DNA from: Clonostachys chloroleuca
Taxonomy: Eukaryota > Ascomycota > Sordariomycetes > Hypocreales > Bionectriaceae
DNA length: 64,000 nt
Assembly (NCBI GenBank): GCA_037952775.1
Contig: JBANAY010000003.1
Location: 10,478,001-10,542,000, forward strand
Direction: 5' to 3'
Each line of letters opens with the position of its first letter. The stretch's first letter is position 1. Of the stretch, positions 1-9,722 are shown piece by piece. The notes beneath the pieces are model-generated. The model was not told the DNA's origin, did no database searches, and was given only the letters and a program-made list of their open reading frames with translations. A program made the translations under genes and the position numbers.

Positions 1-232
1 ATCAAGATCAGTCTATAAGCACAAGCGCTCACTGGTGAATGCACGGCAGTCAGCACTGTAATTGTCTTGCATTGAATTCATCATGTGCTGAGATCGGACG
101 GCGGACTCCAAGAAAGTCCACTGAAGCTCCGTCTCATTTTCCGTTGAGCTCTCCTCCCCAAACGAGAAAAACAATACTATATAAGACGATAGGAGCTCCT
201 GCTCGAGGTGGCATCTCGACATATTCGCCAAG
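1..232. other. Upstream region of the monooxygenase gene
   Basis: Presumed promoter and 5' leader of the plus-strand gene that begins at 233. A TATA-like stretch (ACTATATAAG) lies near 176-185, about 50 bases before the first possible start codon. I see no coding sequence that I would defend. Confidence 0.4.
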
Positions 233-1596
233 ATGCTCAAATCAGCATTCAGCGTTGTTGCAAGATGCTCTGCTTCACAGCTCACACGCCCCATCATCAG
301 TTCCCAGTTTCACTCAGCCCGGATTCTTCAGAGAAACAACATGGTCCCGTCTGTCGCCATAGTAGGAGGTGGCCCTTGTGGCTTGACCCTGGCACGATTG
401 CTGGAGGTGAAGGGCGTGGAATATGTCGTCTATGAGCGTGACGAATCATCCAGCATCTCAGATCGGGGTGGTGGCTCGCTTGATATCCATCCAAAGACGG
501 GGCAGCGGGCACTCAGAGAGGCAAAACTGCACGACGCATTCTTGAAACATGCCAGATATGAGGATGAAAAGTTTGACCTCTTCGATCCTCAGGGTAAACG
601 CTGGGGTGAGGTTGGTGGCGAGAAGGAAGAGGGCGACGTCATCCCGACGGACGAAGAACGGCCAGAGATTGACCGTCTGGCACTGCGGCAGATCTTGCTA
701 GACTCCATCCCAAAGGAAAAGATCCAATGGGGACACGGGCTCAAGAGAGCAGCCTTTGATGCCGATGGCAGACCTATCCTTGAGTTTGCCAATGGCTCCA
801 CGGGATCTGGATTCGACCTCGTGGTTGGTGCTGACGGAGCCTGGAGCAAAGTACGACCCTTGGTATGTATAGATTGAACACTGTCCAGCTGATTTAGTTT
901 GTTTGATGTGTACTTATTCCGTTGCTTTTCCCCCAGATCACCAAGGCCAAGCCCAAGTATTCAGGTAAGCTCTATATCGAGACGAGAATACGTCAGGGAA
1001 ATCCAATCCACGACTACATGGCCACCAAGTTTGGCCCTGGGTCTAGTTCCGTGTTTGAAGGGCCTAAATCCATCGTTATCCAACGACAAGGCGACCATGC
1101 CTACCGAATATACTATGGAGCCGCTGTCCCAGAAGACTTCACCCAAACCACAGCCGATTTGTCGAACATAGAGTCGACACGAGCTCTACTTCTATCAGAA
1201 GACTTCTTTGGCGGATACGCGGAGGAGTTTAAAGATTTGATTCGGCACTCGGACAATTTCCGGGGATGGCCGCTCTATGGTCTACCAGTTGAGGCCATGG
1301 GTTGGACGTCTGTGCCTGGTGTGACGTTGGTTGGGGACGCTGCGCACGTCACGATTCCTTCTGGTGAGGGTGTCAACGTGGCCATGAACGATGCATTGGT
1401 CTTGGCGAACAAGCTGGAGCAGCATGGCACAGCGCAAGGCCGGGATCAGGCAGTCCGTGAATACGAAGAGGACATGTTCTTGCGCGGCAAGGAGGCGATC
1501 GAGGAGAGTTGGAAGTTGTGGGAGCTGCTTTCACATCCTGGTGGACCCAAGGCCATTCTGGACATCTTCCTACAGAGTGGAGCTGGAAAGGAATGA
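233..1596 (+). CDS. FAD-dependent aromatic-ring hydroxylase/monooxygenase
   Basis: Two exons, 233-862 and 937-1596, with a 74-bp phase-0 GT-AG intron give about 429 residues. The Rossmann dinucleotide motif (VAIVGGGPCGL) lies near residue 40. A DG-type FAD motif (VVGADGAWSKVR) sits just before the intron, and the late FAD motif (LVGDAAHVTIPSGEG) lies in exon 2. These mark the FAD_binding_3 family of TetX- and salicylate-hydroxylase-like flavoprotein monooxygenases, which use NAD(P)H and O2; the substrate cannot be read from sequence. The first 36 residues are rich in Arg and Ser and lack acidic residues, so a mitochondrial presequence is possible. The ATG at 341 would give a cytosolic form starting directly at the Rossmann fold. 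No biosynthetic cluster surrounds it. Confidence 0.88.
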
Positions 1597-3127
1597 GTAG
1601 ATGATGAAGAGGACTAGATTTAGCCACGGTTTTCTATTGTGTCATGGCAATCTCATTTGAACATGTACTAATATCGACAACGAGGGAAGAGCTACAACGG
1701 CGTTTCTGAAAAACTCAGTTCAAGTTGTCTACTCTGACAATCTCAAATAGGAGGCTAGTCATAAATTATATCTTTTTGTTTCCTCCCAGAGTATGTATGC
1801 ATCAGGAGACTGTTCCTTCTACCGTGTAGCTCTTCCTTTTCTCCTCGTTGCTCCGTTAATGAACTTTGCACACCTCCAGCACCCACCCCCAGACTTATAT
1901 CGGCGACAGGAACGTCGTCTGCTATTCTAATGGGCCAACCACACTAAAATTCCATCCCAATTGAATCATTCTAAGGCTGATGGTTCCTTCCTCCATTTAT
2001 ATGGTCGCTCCCACTGCAGTAATGACGCCGAGTTTGACCCCGTCCTTTTGTTCAGGGCTGTTGGTTCCTTCCCCCATTCTACAGTCGACAGTATGTTCAC
2101 GTTCAAAAATCTCTGTTGAATCATGATAGCCTGCTTGACTAGAAAATAGGCTGTTGAATTACTGTAATAATGTTAGGTTGATCCCAACACTATCCCTAGT
2201 ACTGTCTACAAACCCGACATGTGCGCGATGGTAGTAAGCTAAGAATAAAAGCTGAGTACTCACTGGTTTCCGTCCTAACAATAAAGTTATTATGAAACAT
2301 TTTCCATGCTCGGCAAACTGTACGTAATGAATTAGACACTATAATAGGAGAATCACCACGTCTTTCTTTGTGTTACTCTTGAATTAAAACAGAAGTTGTT
2401 ATTGAGAGAGAAAGTTTCCTCCGCCGCTCCAACCTTACAGGTATCTACGAACCAGATAATGTGCTTAACATCACCCCGTTGGATTTATAACTCCATGAAT
2501 TCTTCACCTATCACTTTGGAGCTATAGGTAGGATGTGTAAGAATACTAGAGATGCAAGTTCTTCTCTAGGAGTTCCTACAGATGTCGAGGGCTTATAAAA
2601 TCAAATCTGTTATAACGCCGGGAATGATGCTACCTTCTAGTGCTAGATATTCTTTGCTATCGTGTTCCTTGATAATATACAGTAATAAACTTATACCAAC
2701 GACGAAGCGATTTCGAATATTCTCCTACCATGCTTTATAGTATATACACCTTATCAGGTGAATAAGCTGTGTCTATTCGTCCCAGTACCAGAGCGATCGC
2801 GCCCAGCCAGCTCTGTGGATAATGAAATTGAACCCAAAGCCAAGTCTCGTCGCATGGATGCACCTGGTCCTAGACCTGCAGAGCCCCATCTCCATGTCTC
2901 GATGAACGCATCGGATATCGAATAGATCCCAAAAAGTTGGATGATTGAAGAGAATCACACACTATCGGTGCCTGAATCTCTTGTGCGTCAATCTCTTGAA
3001 CATTTCGTGAAGTCGGGGGGATACTCATCAGTGTCTGACGTCCGGGATCGGGCCATTGTGTGAGGAATTTTGGAGGTCTTCCTCTCCTTCTCACTTTGTT
3101 CTCACCATTTTCTGCCGCTGCTCCTTT
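1597..3127. other. Gene-poor AT-rich stretch
   Basis: Follows the monooxygenase 3' end. There is no sustained ORF on either strand. Apart from the relic at about 2160-2420 and short frames near 2770-3090 that match nothing I know, I see no functional element. Confidence 0.5.
2160..2420 (-). pseudogene. Diverged second copy of the unrecognised gene at 5480-6171
   Basis: Read on the minus strand, this stretch aligns by eye with 5770-6000: both share AATTCAT, GGAAAA and TATTTCAT/TGTTTCAT-like blocks in the same order. Both also carry a GT donor at the matching place (GTGAGTACTC here, GTAAGTACTG there). Translation in the corresponding frame gives scattered identities (LIHYV..., GK-FT/FI..., then a TLL/GLQ segment) and soon reaches stops. 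It is therefore a degraded paralog, older or faster-decaying than its partner. The family is unknown to me and the borders are approximate. Confidence 0.35.
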
Positions 3128-3322
3128 CTACCTCAACTCTACGACACGCTCTGCCATCATCGTACTTTGTCTCCGTTCAAATTCTGCGACCAAGTCCGGG
3201 GCCGTTTTCAACAATTCGTCGGACTTGATGATTTCGCTATACTCGTGACCCAACCCTTTCCAATGTACCAGATATTTCTTCATTCCCTTTGGATCCGGCT
3301 CTGACGTGACGATGGTATCGAT
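3128..3322 (-). pseudogene. Chromodomain fragment, copy B
   Basis: A 65-codon minus-strand frame contains a chromodomain core: KYLVHWKGLGHEY, then a helix with ELLKTAPDLVAEFE. The aromatic HW position is intact. The frame ends in TAG and opens just after a TAA, with no start codon before the domain, so it is a fragment or an internal exon. It resembles the chromodomain ORF at 5038-5400 over about 50 residues (PKG, YLV-WK, E-L-TAP, and the FE/WE end). Such domains occur in small fungal chromodomain proteins and at the C-termini of Ty3/gypsy integrases; no integrase sequence precedes it here. Confidence 0.6.
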
Positions 3323-3362
3323 TTAAGTGCTTACCCTTCCTAATCGAAAGACTGGTGAACCT

Positions 3363-4010
3363 TTTTCCTCTTCGAGAAAGCCAGTAGCTTCGTCTGCCAA
3401 CCTGGGATTTCCTCTCTTACCCTAGTCGAAAGACGGGGCCACCGAGTTCACCATTGGACTGAGTAATCCCCTCAAGTCTATGCTGTGCAAAAGAAATGGC
3501 AACTTAACTTTTTACTCCAAGGAATGACTTATTGTGGGGGCGCAGAAGTCTTCTTCGTCCATTCTTAGGACGCCTTTCTCAAGGGCGGGCGATTCTGGCT
3601 CTTGCATTTGGGATATGGCAGGTCGTGTGGCGGGAATACTCACAAGCGGAACTGGAGCTGGGGATGAGGAGATCAACGATATAACATATGCCACGCCAAT
3701 CGAGTGGCTTTTGAAGGATATTACTCTCAAACTTGGAGCGGTGTCTTCCTCTAGTAAGAAACCTAACCAAGCCTCTCAGAATGCGCACATGTTTCAATTG
3801 CCACATCGAAACGATGACATCTACGAAATTTGTGATAAGCACAAAGTTCAAAAACCAGATCAGAAATGGGAAGATCACCGAACTGTTCTTATCCTAGAAG
3901 AAGGAATGGCCAGTTATGTGAAAAATGTCGAGACAGATTGGCTAAGAAAAGAACGGAAAGAAGAATGTTACTTACCTAGCCAATACACCTGCAGCATCGA
4001 GGTTTTCTAA
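3363..4010 (+). pseudogene. Trypsin-like serine protease relic with two stop codons
   Basis: One continuous plus-strand frame reads through a fungal trypsin-like module. It shows the strand before the active-site region (SKDGATEFTIGLSN), then NGNLTFYSKE, then the nucleophile motif FSRAGDSGSCIWD followed by AGRVAGILTSGTG and ITYATPIEWLLKDI. The order matches the C-terminal trypsin-like domain seen in many fungal proteins. The frame is cut by TAG at 3423 and TGA at 3525; the latter sits where Trp is common, so TGG to TGA is likely. The catalytic His region upstream is not recognisable. After about 3760 the open frame looks non-conserved and is probably fortuitous. Confidence 0.62.
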
Positions 4011-4626
4011 GGTAGAGGACCAAGTGGACCATGATAGTGACTGATATTGTATTTAATCATGGTTACTTGAAATTATCATGGGAAGAGAAGATTTCAACGA
4101 TACTAATATGAAACGCTTTTTGGTGGCCTACGACTTGAGATTTCCTGTGATTTTGCTTACGCGTTTGGAGTTTATTTCCAATATAGTCGGATCATACACC
4201 TGACAATTTTCGGGACACTGCTACCGCAATAGACTCAAGGATCGAACTATTCTCGTGCTAGAACGAAAGATAATATTTTCCATCTGAGGAGCATTGAGAC
4301 AACGTGGCAAAATAAGTAATGTAAATTGGAAAGGTTTGGGTGGTAGAACGACCTCAGGCACCGGGGCTTTATAATGATAGTTTGGGATGATGGTGGTCTA
4401 GACGACGGTTACAACAGTTGAGTGCAGTTACTTGGCAAATGGATGACAGTAGAAATGAGACATTAAAATGAAGGGGGATCTATTAGTAGAACAAGTTCTA
4501 CGATGACTAAGGTAAAATGGCTGTAGAAAACGAGTAAATCAACAATATTTCCTGTCTTGTCTCTGAGGTTTTTTTTACTATTAGCCCTTAATAATCTAAT
4601 AATACCAAGCATAGATTCAACAATAA
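4011..4626. other. Non-coding stretch between relics
   Basis: AT-rich, with stops in all frames and no tRNA or repeat that I can see. It is probably decayed flanking sequence of the relics on either side. Confidence 0.4.
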
Positions 4627-5028
4627 TCAGTATAATGTTTGGGTCGTATGGTATTTCCCCTGGACATCATCTCCTCTTCCCATGAGCTGGTCGACGTTGG
4701 AAGCAATCGCATATTCAACAAGCTTGTGCACGAATTCTATCCAGGACACCATAGCATCTAGACTTGTCGTTCCCTTATGTTGGCGAAATTCAATAGTGCC
4801 ATGCTTCAATAAGGAGCAAATTGTTGACGATGACCTTGAGGAAGACCTGACCACCGCACATGGTGCTGGTGAGGCATTGGCTGAATATTCGTCGAGAGCC
4901 GAACGTACTATAGTCTTTTCAAGTTTGGTATTTGTGAGCTTCTGAGAATGAGGCTTCTTGTCGAGATTTGTGATCAACAAGAGTGATGGCACTCTGTTTT
5001 GACTCTGCTCCGGCGATGAACAACTCAT
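4627..5028 (-). pseudogene. C-terminal fragment resembling fungal putative amidoligase
   Basis: A 133-codon minus-strand frame. Its second half reads KHGTIEFRQHKGTT, then a helix with SWIEFVHKLVEYAI. The TIEFRQH-GT block and following helix are the hallmark C-terminal segment of the Amidoligase_2 family, which fungal genomes carry in numbers; the substrate is unknown. The first half (Ser-rich) does not match the family, so the catalytic N-terminal part is missing and the frame is probably a remnant. It begins 10 bases downstream of the chromodomain ORF on the same strand. Confidence 0.45.
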
Positions 5029-5037
5029 TAAATCTGT

Positions 5038-5400
5038 TCATCGTTCACTTGGCTTCCTCCCTGGCAGTCTTATCTCTATGTTGGTCTTCAGGATGGTCTC
5101 AATTTCCTCTGACCTTGTGATCACCACATTCCTGAGCCACTCCATTGCCGGGTATCCGTCTTCCCACTGTTCGACAACTTTAGGGGCTGTCAGGATCAAT
5201 TCGCTCCTTTTCTTCCATTCGTTATATTCATTGCCGTAATCTTTTCATTTCACCAGATATTTGACGAATAGCGGTTTTCCCTTTGGACGTATCAACTTCC
5301 TGTCCACGATCTTCTCAATCTCCCAATGATATTCCTCCCATTCAACTTCGACCGGTTCAGATTCTTCAACCTTTCTTTCCCATGGGTCGTCGTCTGTCAT
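5038..5400 (-). pseudogene. Single-chromodomain ORF, copy A, with one nonsense codon
   Basis: The frame from ATG (5400) to TGA (5038) spans 121 codons and is open except for TGA at 5245-5247. The first 25 residues are acidic. A chromodomain follows: WEIEKIVDRKL, PKGKPLFVKYLVK, the stop, then KDYGNEYNEWKKRSELI and TAPKVVEQWE. The stop falls where the family has Trp (KW or RW), so a single TGG-to-TGA change explains it. Everything else looks intact, which suggests a recent loss or a sequencing error. The protein would be a stand-alone histone-methyl-lysine-reader type module. Related to the fragment at 3128-3322. Confidence 0.6.
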
Positions 5401-5479
5401 TGCCGGCGACAGATGAATCACCGAGATGATCAGGTGTATCTTCTATGTGGATGGTAGATCCAACTCGTACGCCAGGGGA

Positions 5480-6171
5480 CTAAAGGCCCTGGGATGCGAA
5501 AATAGGTACTTTATGTATTATGCCAATTTCCAGTGAAGGCCAGACATTGATCGCATCAACAACGGCTGATACTGTTTGAGACATCGCAATCGCTCTTTGT
5601 ATACGAATATTGAACACGTTCTTGGCGATTAAAAGTTCAACAATCGTGGCCAAACTGAGGATTGTTCCTTCTCTCTTGGATGTGAGTGATTGACACCGCT
5701 CGTTATCGGTTGAGCGGCGGCATTGTTTTCGTAAATCTATCAAGAGTGAACCGAGGCCATGGAGGGCTAAGTATTCTATTAGTTATATTCACAGAAGAAT
5801 TGAGAATCAGTACTTACAGGTCTGGAGACCAGCAATAAAGTAATAAGTGAAATATTTTCCAGGCTCAATAAGGTGTGTACGATGAATTGGGCACCATAGG
5901 AGGAAAACCGCGATATCTTTCCCAGCGTTCTTGTCGAATTGGGAGAGAAGCGGTCAAATACATCCATAAGATCGAAGCAGTCGTAGGTTCATTGCATTAA
6001 GAAAGATGTGGAGATCATCTTCCAAGCGTGGAACACTGAAGTCTTTCGCGATAGTCTGGAGTTCTCTGATGCCTTCGGTTGTACCGAATTCGCTATCAAG
6101 GAGAGTCGGTCCAAACCAGTTGCTTCCATCGATGCTGTTAGGGTCCGGACTGCGCCTAATGGAAGAAAGTT
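5480..6171 (-). pseudogene. Unrecognised two-exon gene remnant (better preserved copy)
   Basis: I do not recognise the family. On the minus strand, a frame from an apparent splice acceptor (CTGCAG at 6172) runs to 5818. A 51-bp GT-AG intron (5767-5817) follows, and the frame continues to the stop at 5480. It reads through one TGA at 5954-5956. Residues just after this stop (LLSQFDKNAGKDIAVFLLW, IHRTHLIEPGKYFTYYFIAG) look protein-like and continue in frame across the intron into a 90-residue tail. The agreement of frame and splice phase on both sides argues for a real former gene. The 5' part upstream of 6171 is not found. A more decayed copy lies at 2160-2420. Confidence 0.45.
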
Positions 6172-6212
6172 CTGCAGACAATTAAATTGATGGATTTGTC
6201 AGAAGGGATAAA

Positions 6213-6247
6213 TAGGACAGGATCAGGAAGCCCCTGATCCCGTCCTA
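6213..6247. repeat. Near-perfect inverted repeat (hairpin)
   Basis: Two 15-bp arms (6213-6227 and 6233-6247) pair with one mismatch around a 5-base loop. It could be a transposon end, a protein-binding palindrome or a transcript hairpin; nothing nearby decides. Confidence 0.6.
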
Positions 6248-7419
6248 CCACCTGGGCTTCTGTCGGCCTTTTTGCTGCATACGATGTAGCTGAACCAACT
6301 TGCTTATGTTTGACCATTTTTCTATAGGTACACGAAGGATAGAATAAGGGGAAAGAAATGTTAAGTAGATATCATGAGTAAACAAGTAATGATGCTGCAA
6401 GGCCAGAGGAAACTACGTTTCCTTTACTCTTAAACTACTATTGGAAGGAGCTATCAGCTCTGGAAAGACCAAGCTCAAGGTGATTATTACGGTAGGAGTG
6501 ACCATAGATATGGGGGAAGGAACCATCAGCCCGACCCAACAAGCTCTCAAACGCCAAAGGGATCAGAGATGGCTTCAGTAACGGCTTCAGCGACGAAATC
6601 AGTAACAGGATCAGCAGCAAAGTCAGCAACGGGACCAACAAGAACATCAGCAGCAAAGTTAACAACGCGATCAACAATGACATCAGCAGCAGAGACAATA
6701 ATTTAAGCTGCCTCTTATTTTGTCGGCAGCTACAGCCAAATGGCACCTTGAATCCGCCATACTTTGAGTATCGCTGCCCCGGGAAACGAGGAATCAATAA
6801 TCAAGTCCATGTCAGTTTATGCACTTATATAACATGATCTCTCACCATTCCATCACCGGACACAAAATGATATATCTGCATAGCGAAATGTTCATCGACC
6901 TCGTCGATGGGCTTGTAAGACATTTTTCCATTCCACCGTTCTCGGCGGAATGATTTTATTCTGAGCGACCATCAAAGGGCTAGTCGTCCGGTTCTTCTTT
7001 TGGATATACTCGAAAGTCGTTGCCATTCCCTCACAATTGCCTGACTACCGAACTTCGAATTTCACAGCGGAGCACGTTGTATAAGACTAAGCCACCTCCA
7101 TCGTTGCCTCGAAAATTCCCACATCGTCACTTTCCAATCTTGGTATCGGCGAGCCGTTGTGGGGAGAACGATGTAATCCCCCGCCTGCCCAAACCGGCTC
7201 GCCGACAAACTCTTGGCATCACCAGGTGAAGATTTACAGCTCAGCCATCAATTAGCGAGTATGATGAGCATGGTTCCCTCGTCTACGCTCAGACCCATTA
7301 GTATGGGCTCAATGGTTTAAATCCATCCCACGTTCCCTCTTCCCCGTGAACCCTCATCCACCAGCCCAGTCCCTTCCCCCCACAACTCTCATCAACTTTG
7401 TCCCAGGCATTAACACAAG
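6248..7419. other. Gene-poor stretch up to the GNAT gene
   Basis: Contains the 12-nt repeat block (listed separately) and otherwise only short frames. The last 150 bases are C/T-rich (CCCTCTTCCCC, CCAGTCCCTTCCCC) and look like the core promoter and leader of the gene starting at 7420. Confidence 0.45.
6559..6690. repeat. 12-nt minisatellite, 11 imperfect units
   Basis: The stretch divides exactly into 12-base units of the type GGC/AAA-ATC-AGC-AAC. The ten units from 6571 to 6690 are the clearest and an eleventh (6559-6570) is more diverged. Because 12 is a multiple of three, each unit encodes a tetrapeptide. One plus frame gives x-(Ile/Val/Phe)-(Ser/Asn)-(Asn/Ser), another gives Ser/Thr/Ala/Lys-rich repeats, and the minus strand gives Leu-Leu-rich repeats. 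All three frames are open, so the coding frame, if any, cannot be decided. Confidence 0.7.
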
Positions 7420-8125
7420 ATGGGCCTCAAAGTAGTTCCAGCCACCGAGGCCGACGCCAAGCGCGCCGTCGAGATCGAGGACGTCGCCTACGGGACATCC
7501 CCCATGAGCCGCGCCCTCTTCCCGGGACCTTTCCCCCGTCCACCGATGGCAGCCACCCGCGCGTGTCCAAGCTCGTCGACATCCTCCGCGCGGACCCGGC
7601 GAACCGCTGGGTCAAGGTCGTGGACACCGATCTACCAGAGGGTGAGGACATGATCGCCTTCGCGAGCTGGTTCTTCTGGACCGCACCCCACGTCCATGAG
7701 CCGGAGACTTGGCCGCCTGGCACCAACCCCGAGGCTTGCGAGCGGTTCTTCGGGGGGATGATCGCGAAGCGGAACCAGAGGTTTGCTGGAAAGCCCTATT
7801 CTTGTATGTTCAATGAGGGCCATCTCATCTTCATGCATAAGGCTCGCTCAGGCTGGCTAACATCGCTTGTAAAGACCTAAAGCTGCTGCACACAGACCCG
7901 AACCACCAACGTCGAGGTGCCGGCTCCATGCTGATCAATTGGGGTTTGGAAGAGTCCAGTCGCCTCGGGATTGATTCCTATCTTGAGTCTTCCAAGGCCG
8001 GGCAGAGCCTCTACGCCAAGTGTGGCTTCGAGGTCGTTGATACTCTCGTGGTGGACCTGTCACCCTGGGGCGGTCCAGCTGATGTTACTTCCCCATTGAT
8101 GCTGCGGCCGGTGGGCAAATCGTAA
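7420..8125 (+). CDS. GNAT-family N-acetyltransferase, apparent 1-base frameshift
   Basis: Exon 1 is 7420-7803, a 71-bp intron spans 7804-7874, and exon 2 is 7875-8125. The start MGLKVVPATEADAKRA and the acetyl-CoA loop region (LLHTDPNHQRRGAGSMLI), followed by YLESSKAGQSLYAKCGF, identify a GNAT acetyltransferase of about 211 residues, of the type annotated in fungi as acting on small molecules or amino groups. Exon 1 needs one extra base: the frame of the start codon is correct up to LFPGPFP, while the remainder (VSKLVDILRADPANRWVKV onward) is in another frame. The switch falls on the five-C run at 7533-7537, where a sixth C would restore the frame. Convergent with the next gene. Confidence 0.82.
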
Positions 8126-8357
8126 GAGTTTCATATACATCGCATGTTGACGGGTTTTACTGAAAAATGGAATCCATATCTGAGCTTACGCTTCACAATA
8201 ACAAGAATAGTCCCATCTTTATAGTGCAGAGGATGGATCATTTCATCTGTTTCCATGACAAGAAATGTTACGTATATTTGTCTAGCTCAGTCTCTCCCCC
8301 AACGCTAAAATGCAATTTTTGCTTTCGTCTTCTTCATATCTTCATTAAATGTTGTAA
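8126..8357. other. Shared 3' region of two convergent genes
   Basis: Only 232 bp separate the stop codons of the GNAT gene and the membrane-protein gene, so their 3' UTRs probably meet or overlap. No terminator-like structure is evident. Confidence 0.4.
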
Positions 8358-9722
8358 TCATGCAACAGGATCACAATTTTGTACGGGAACCGACTTCTCA
8401 CTGGGTGATGGGATCTTTCGGGGGAACTCTCCCGCCTCCCATTCCAATCTCTCCCTGACCATGCGTGCTTTGCACCAGGTGATGGTGATAAGGCCCCAGA
8501 CGAAGGTGAATCCAAATGGGGCAACCCAGCAGACTCCGTAAGACCAATTCTCAGGAACTTGGGGGATGACGGCAATCACCGTCAAGATGGCGGCGAAGAT
8601 CAATGTGGGTATCGACCAGAACAAGGATTGCTCATAAAGCATCTCGCGAAATCGAGGGCTGGCCCGATATCTTGCTGCGAGAGCCTCACGATACGGCGCA
8701 CCGCAGCCTCCATTGACCGCAAGTGTGTCCTCGATAAAGTAATACACACCCGGAAGAACCTATACAAGCACAAATTAGCCATTTATTTCTTCTTGACCCA
8801 TTGTCTTCTCGCATTGTGAACATACCTTTCCGCCCTTTGCGGTGGAACTAATACGGAAAGGGGCGGGAATGTTGAACCGATACAGCAGAGTGATGGCCAG
8901 TAGGACGCCGCCATAGCACCAGAGAATAGACGGAGCAGCCATCGACACCACACGCAACCAGGTATCATGCGGGGCGCTGCCCACGATAAACAACGTCGTG
9001 ACGACGGTGATCGTCAATGCGGAGGCCCACGTCAACATGTCTGCGCACCAGCGGTTCGTCGTGCCAAGTGGGCGGTAGAACCTCTCCTTCTTCATCAGGC
9101 GCAGTGTCCGGATTGCGAACTCGAGATACGTCGGCCCGCCCCAAATCGTCGTGACGATGATGAAGATGATGTACTCCTGGACGTCCCCCGCGTACTTCAT
9201 GCCATAGTACAGCGCAATCGGCACGGCGGATGCGTCGACGAACACGATGAACGCAAAGAACCACAGCCGCCACCGCCGGTTCCCGTGGTGCCACGTGAAG
9301 GGCAGCTGCGGGAGCAGCTCCGGGTTGTCGTCGTAGTACTCCTCGAGCGTCTTCCCCCGCCTCTTGAACTCCGTGCGCGTGGCCGCCCTCGAGTCGTAGT
9401 ATGCCTCCGCCTGGGGCCTCAGCGCGTACGACAGGCTCTTCCTCGGGGGCGCCTCGTCGACCTGGATGCTGCCCTTTCGCTTCGTCGTGCCGGGGCTCGT
9501 CGGTGCCACATTCCCGGAGGACGAGGGATTGTTACTACTGCTCCGTCTGCCGAGGGCAAAGCTTAGGCGGCGAGGTGGCGCTTCGGCAACATGGTTGTCT
9601 GATAAGGTTAGGGCTTTCTGCAACGGTGTCGTGTTGGTAGCGGTGTTGTCGGAGGCATCGCTCTGGTGGAAGCCAGGGTCGGAATTCGACCTCTTGATGC
9701 TGCCATACTGAACTTCAGGCAT
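8358..9722 (-). CDS. Conserved fungal multi-pass membrane protein, function unknown
   Basis: Exons 9722-8826 and 8759-8358, with a 66-bp phase-0 intron, give 432 residues. The first 130 or so residues are Ser/Pro/Arg-rich and probably cytosolic. About six hydrophobic helices follow: WFFAFIVFVDASAVPIALYY near 155, YIIFIIVTTIWGG, ASALTITVVTTLFIVG, a segment with LWCYGGVLLAITLLY, then FWSIPTLIFAAILTVIAVI and FGFTFVWGLITITW near the end. Between the fourth and fifth helices, a loop ends in GVYYFIEDTLAVNGG, a block I associate with uncharacterised fungal membrane proteins. No transporter or enzyme signature is visible. The spliced join (KGGK to VLPGVYYF) supports the intron. Confidence 0.8.

Noticed and set aside
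5245..5247. RIP (repeat-induced point mutation) as the cause of the chromodomain stop
   Set aside because: TGG to TGA is a C-to-T change on the other strand, but the changed C is followed by C, not A, so it is not the preferred RIP context. A RIP index for the region would be needed before claiming it.
6438..6797. 119-codon minus-strand frame with a Leu-rich, membrane-like segment
   Set aside because: The hydrophobic part is the 12-nt repeat read on the other strand. No independent support for a membrane protein.
8967..9566. 199-codon plus-strand Arg/Val-rich frame
   Set aside because: Antisense to the first exon of the membrane-protein gene, which has a supported intron and membrane helices.
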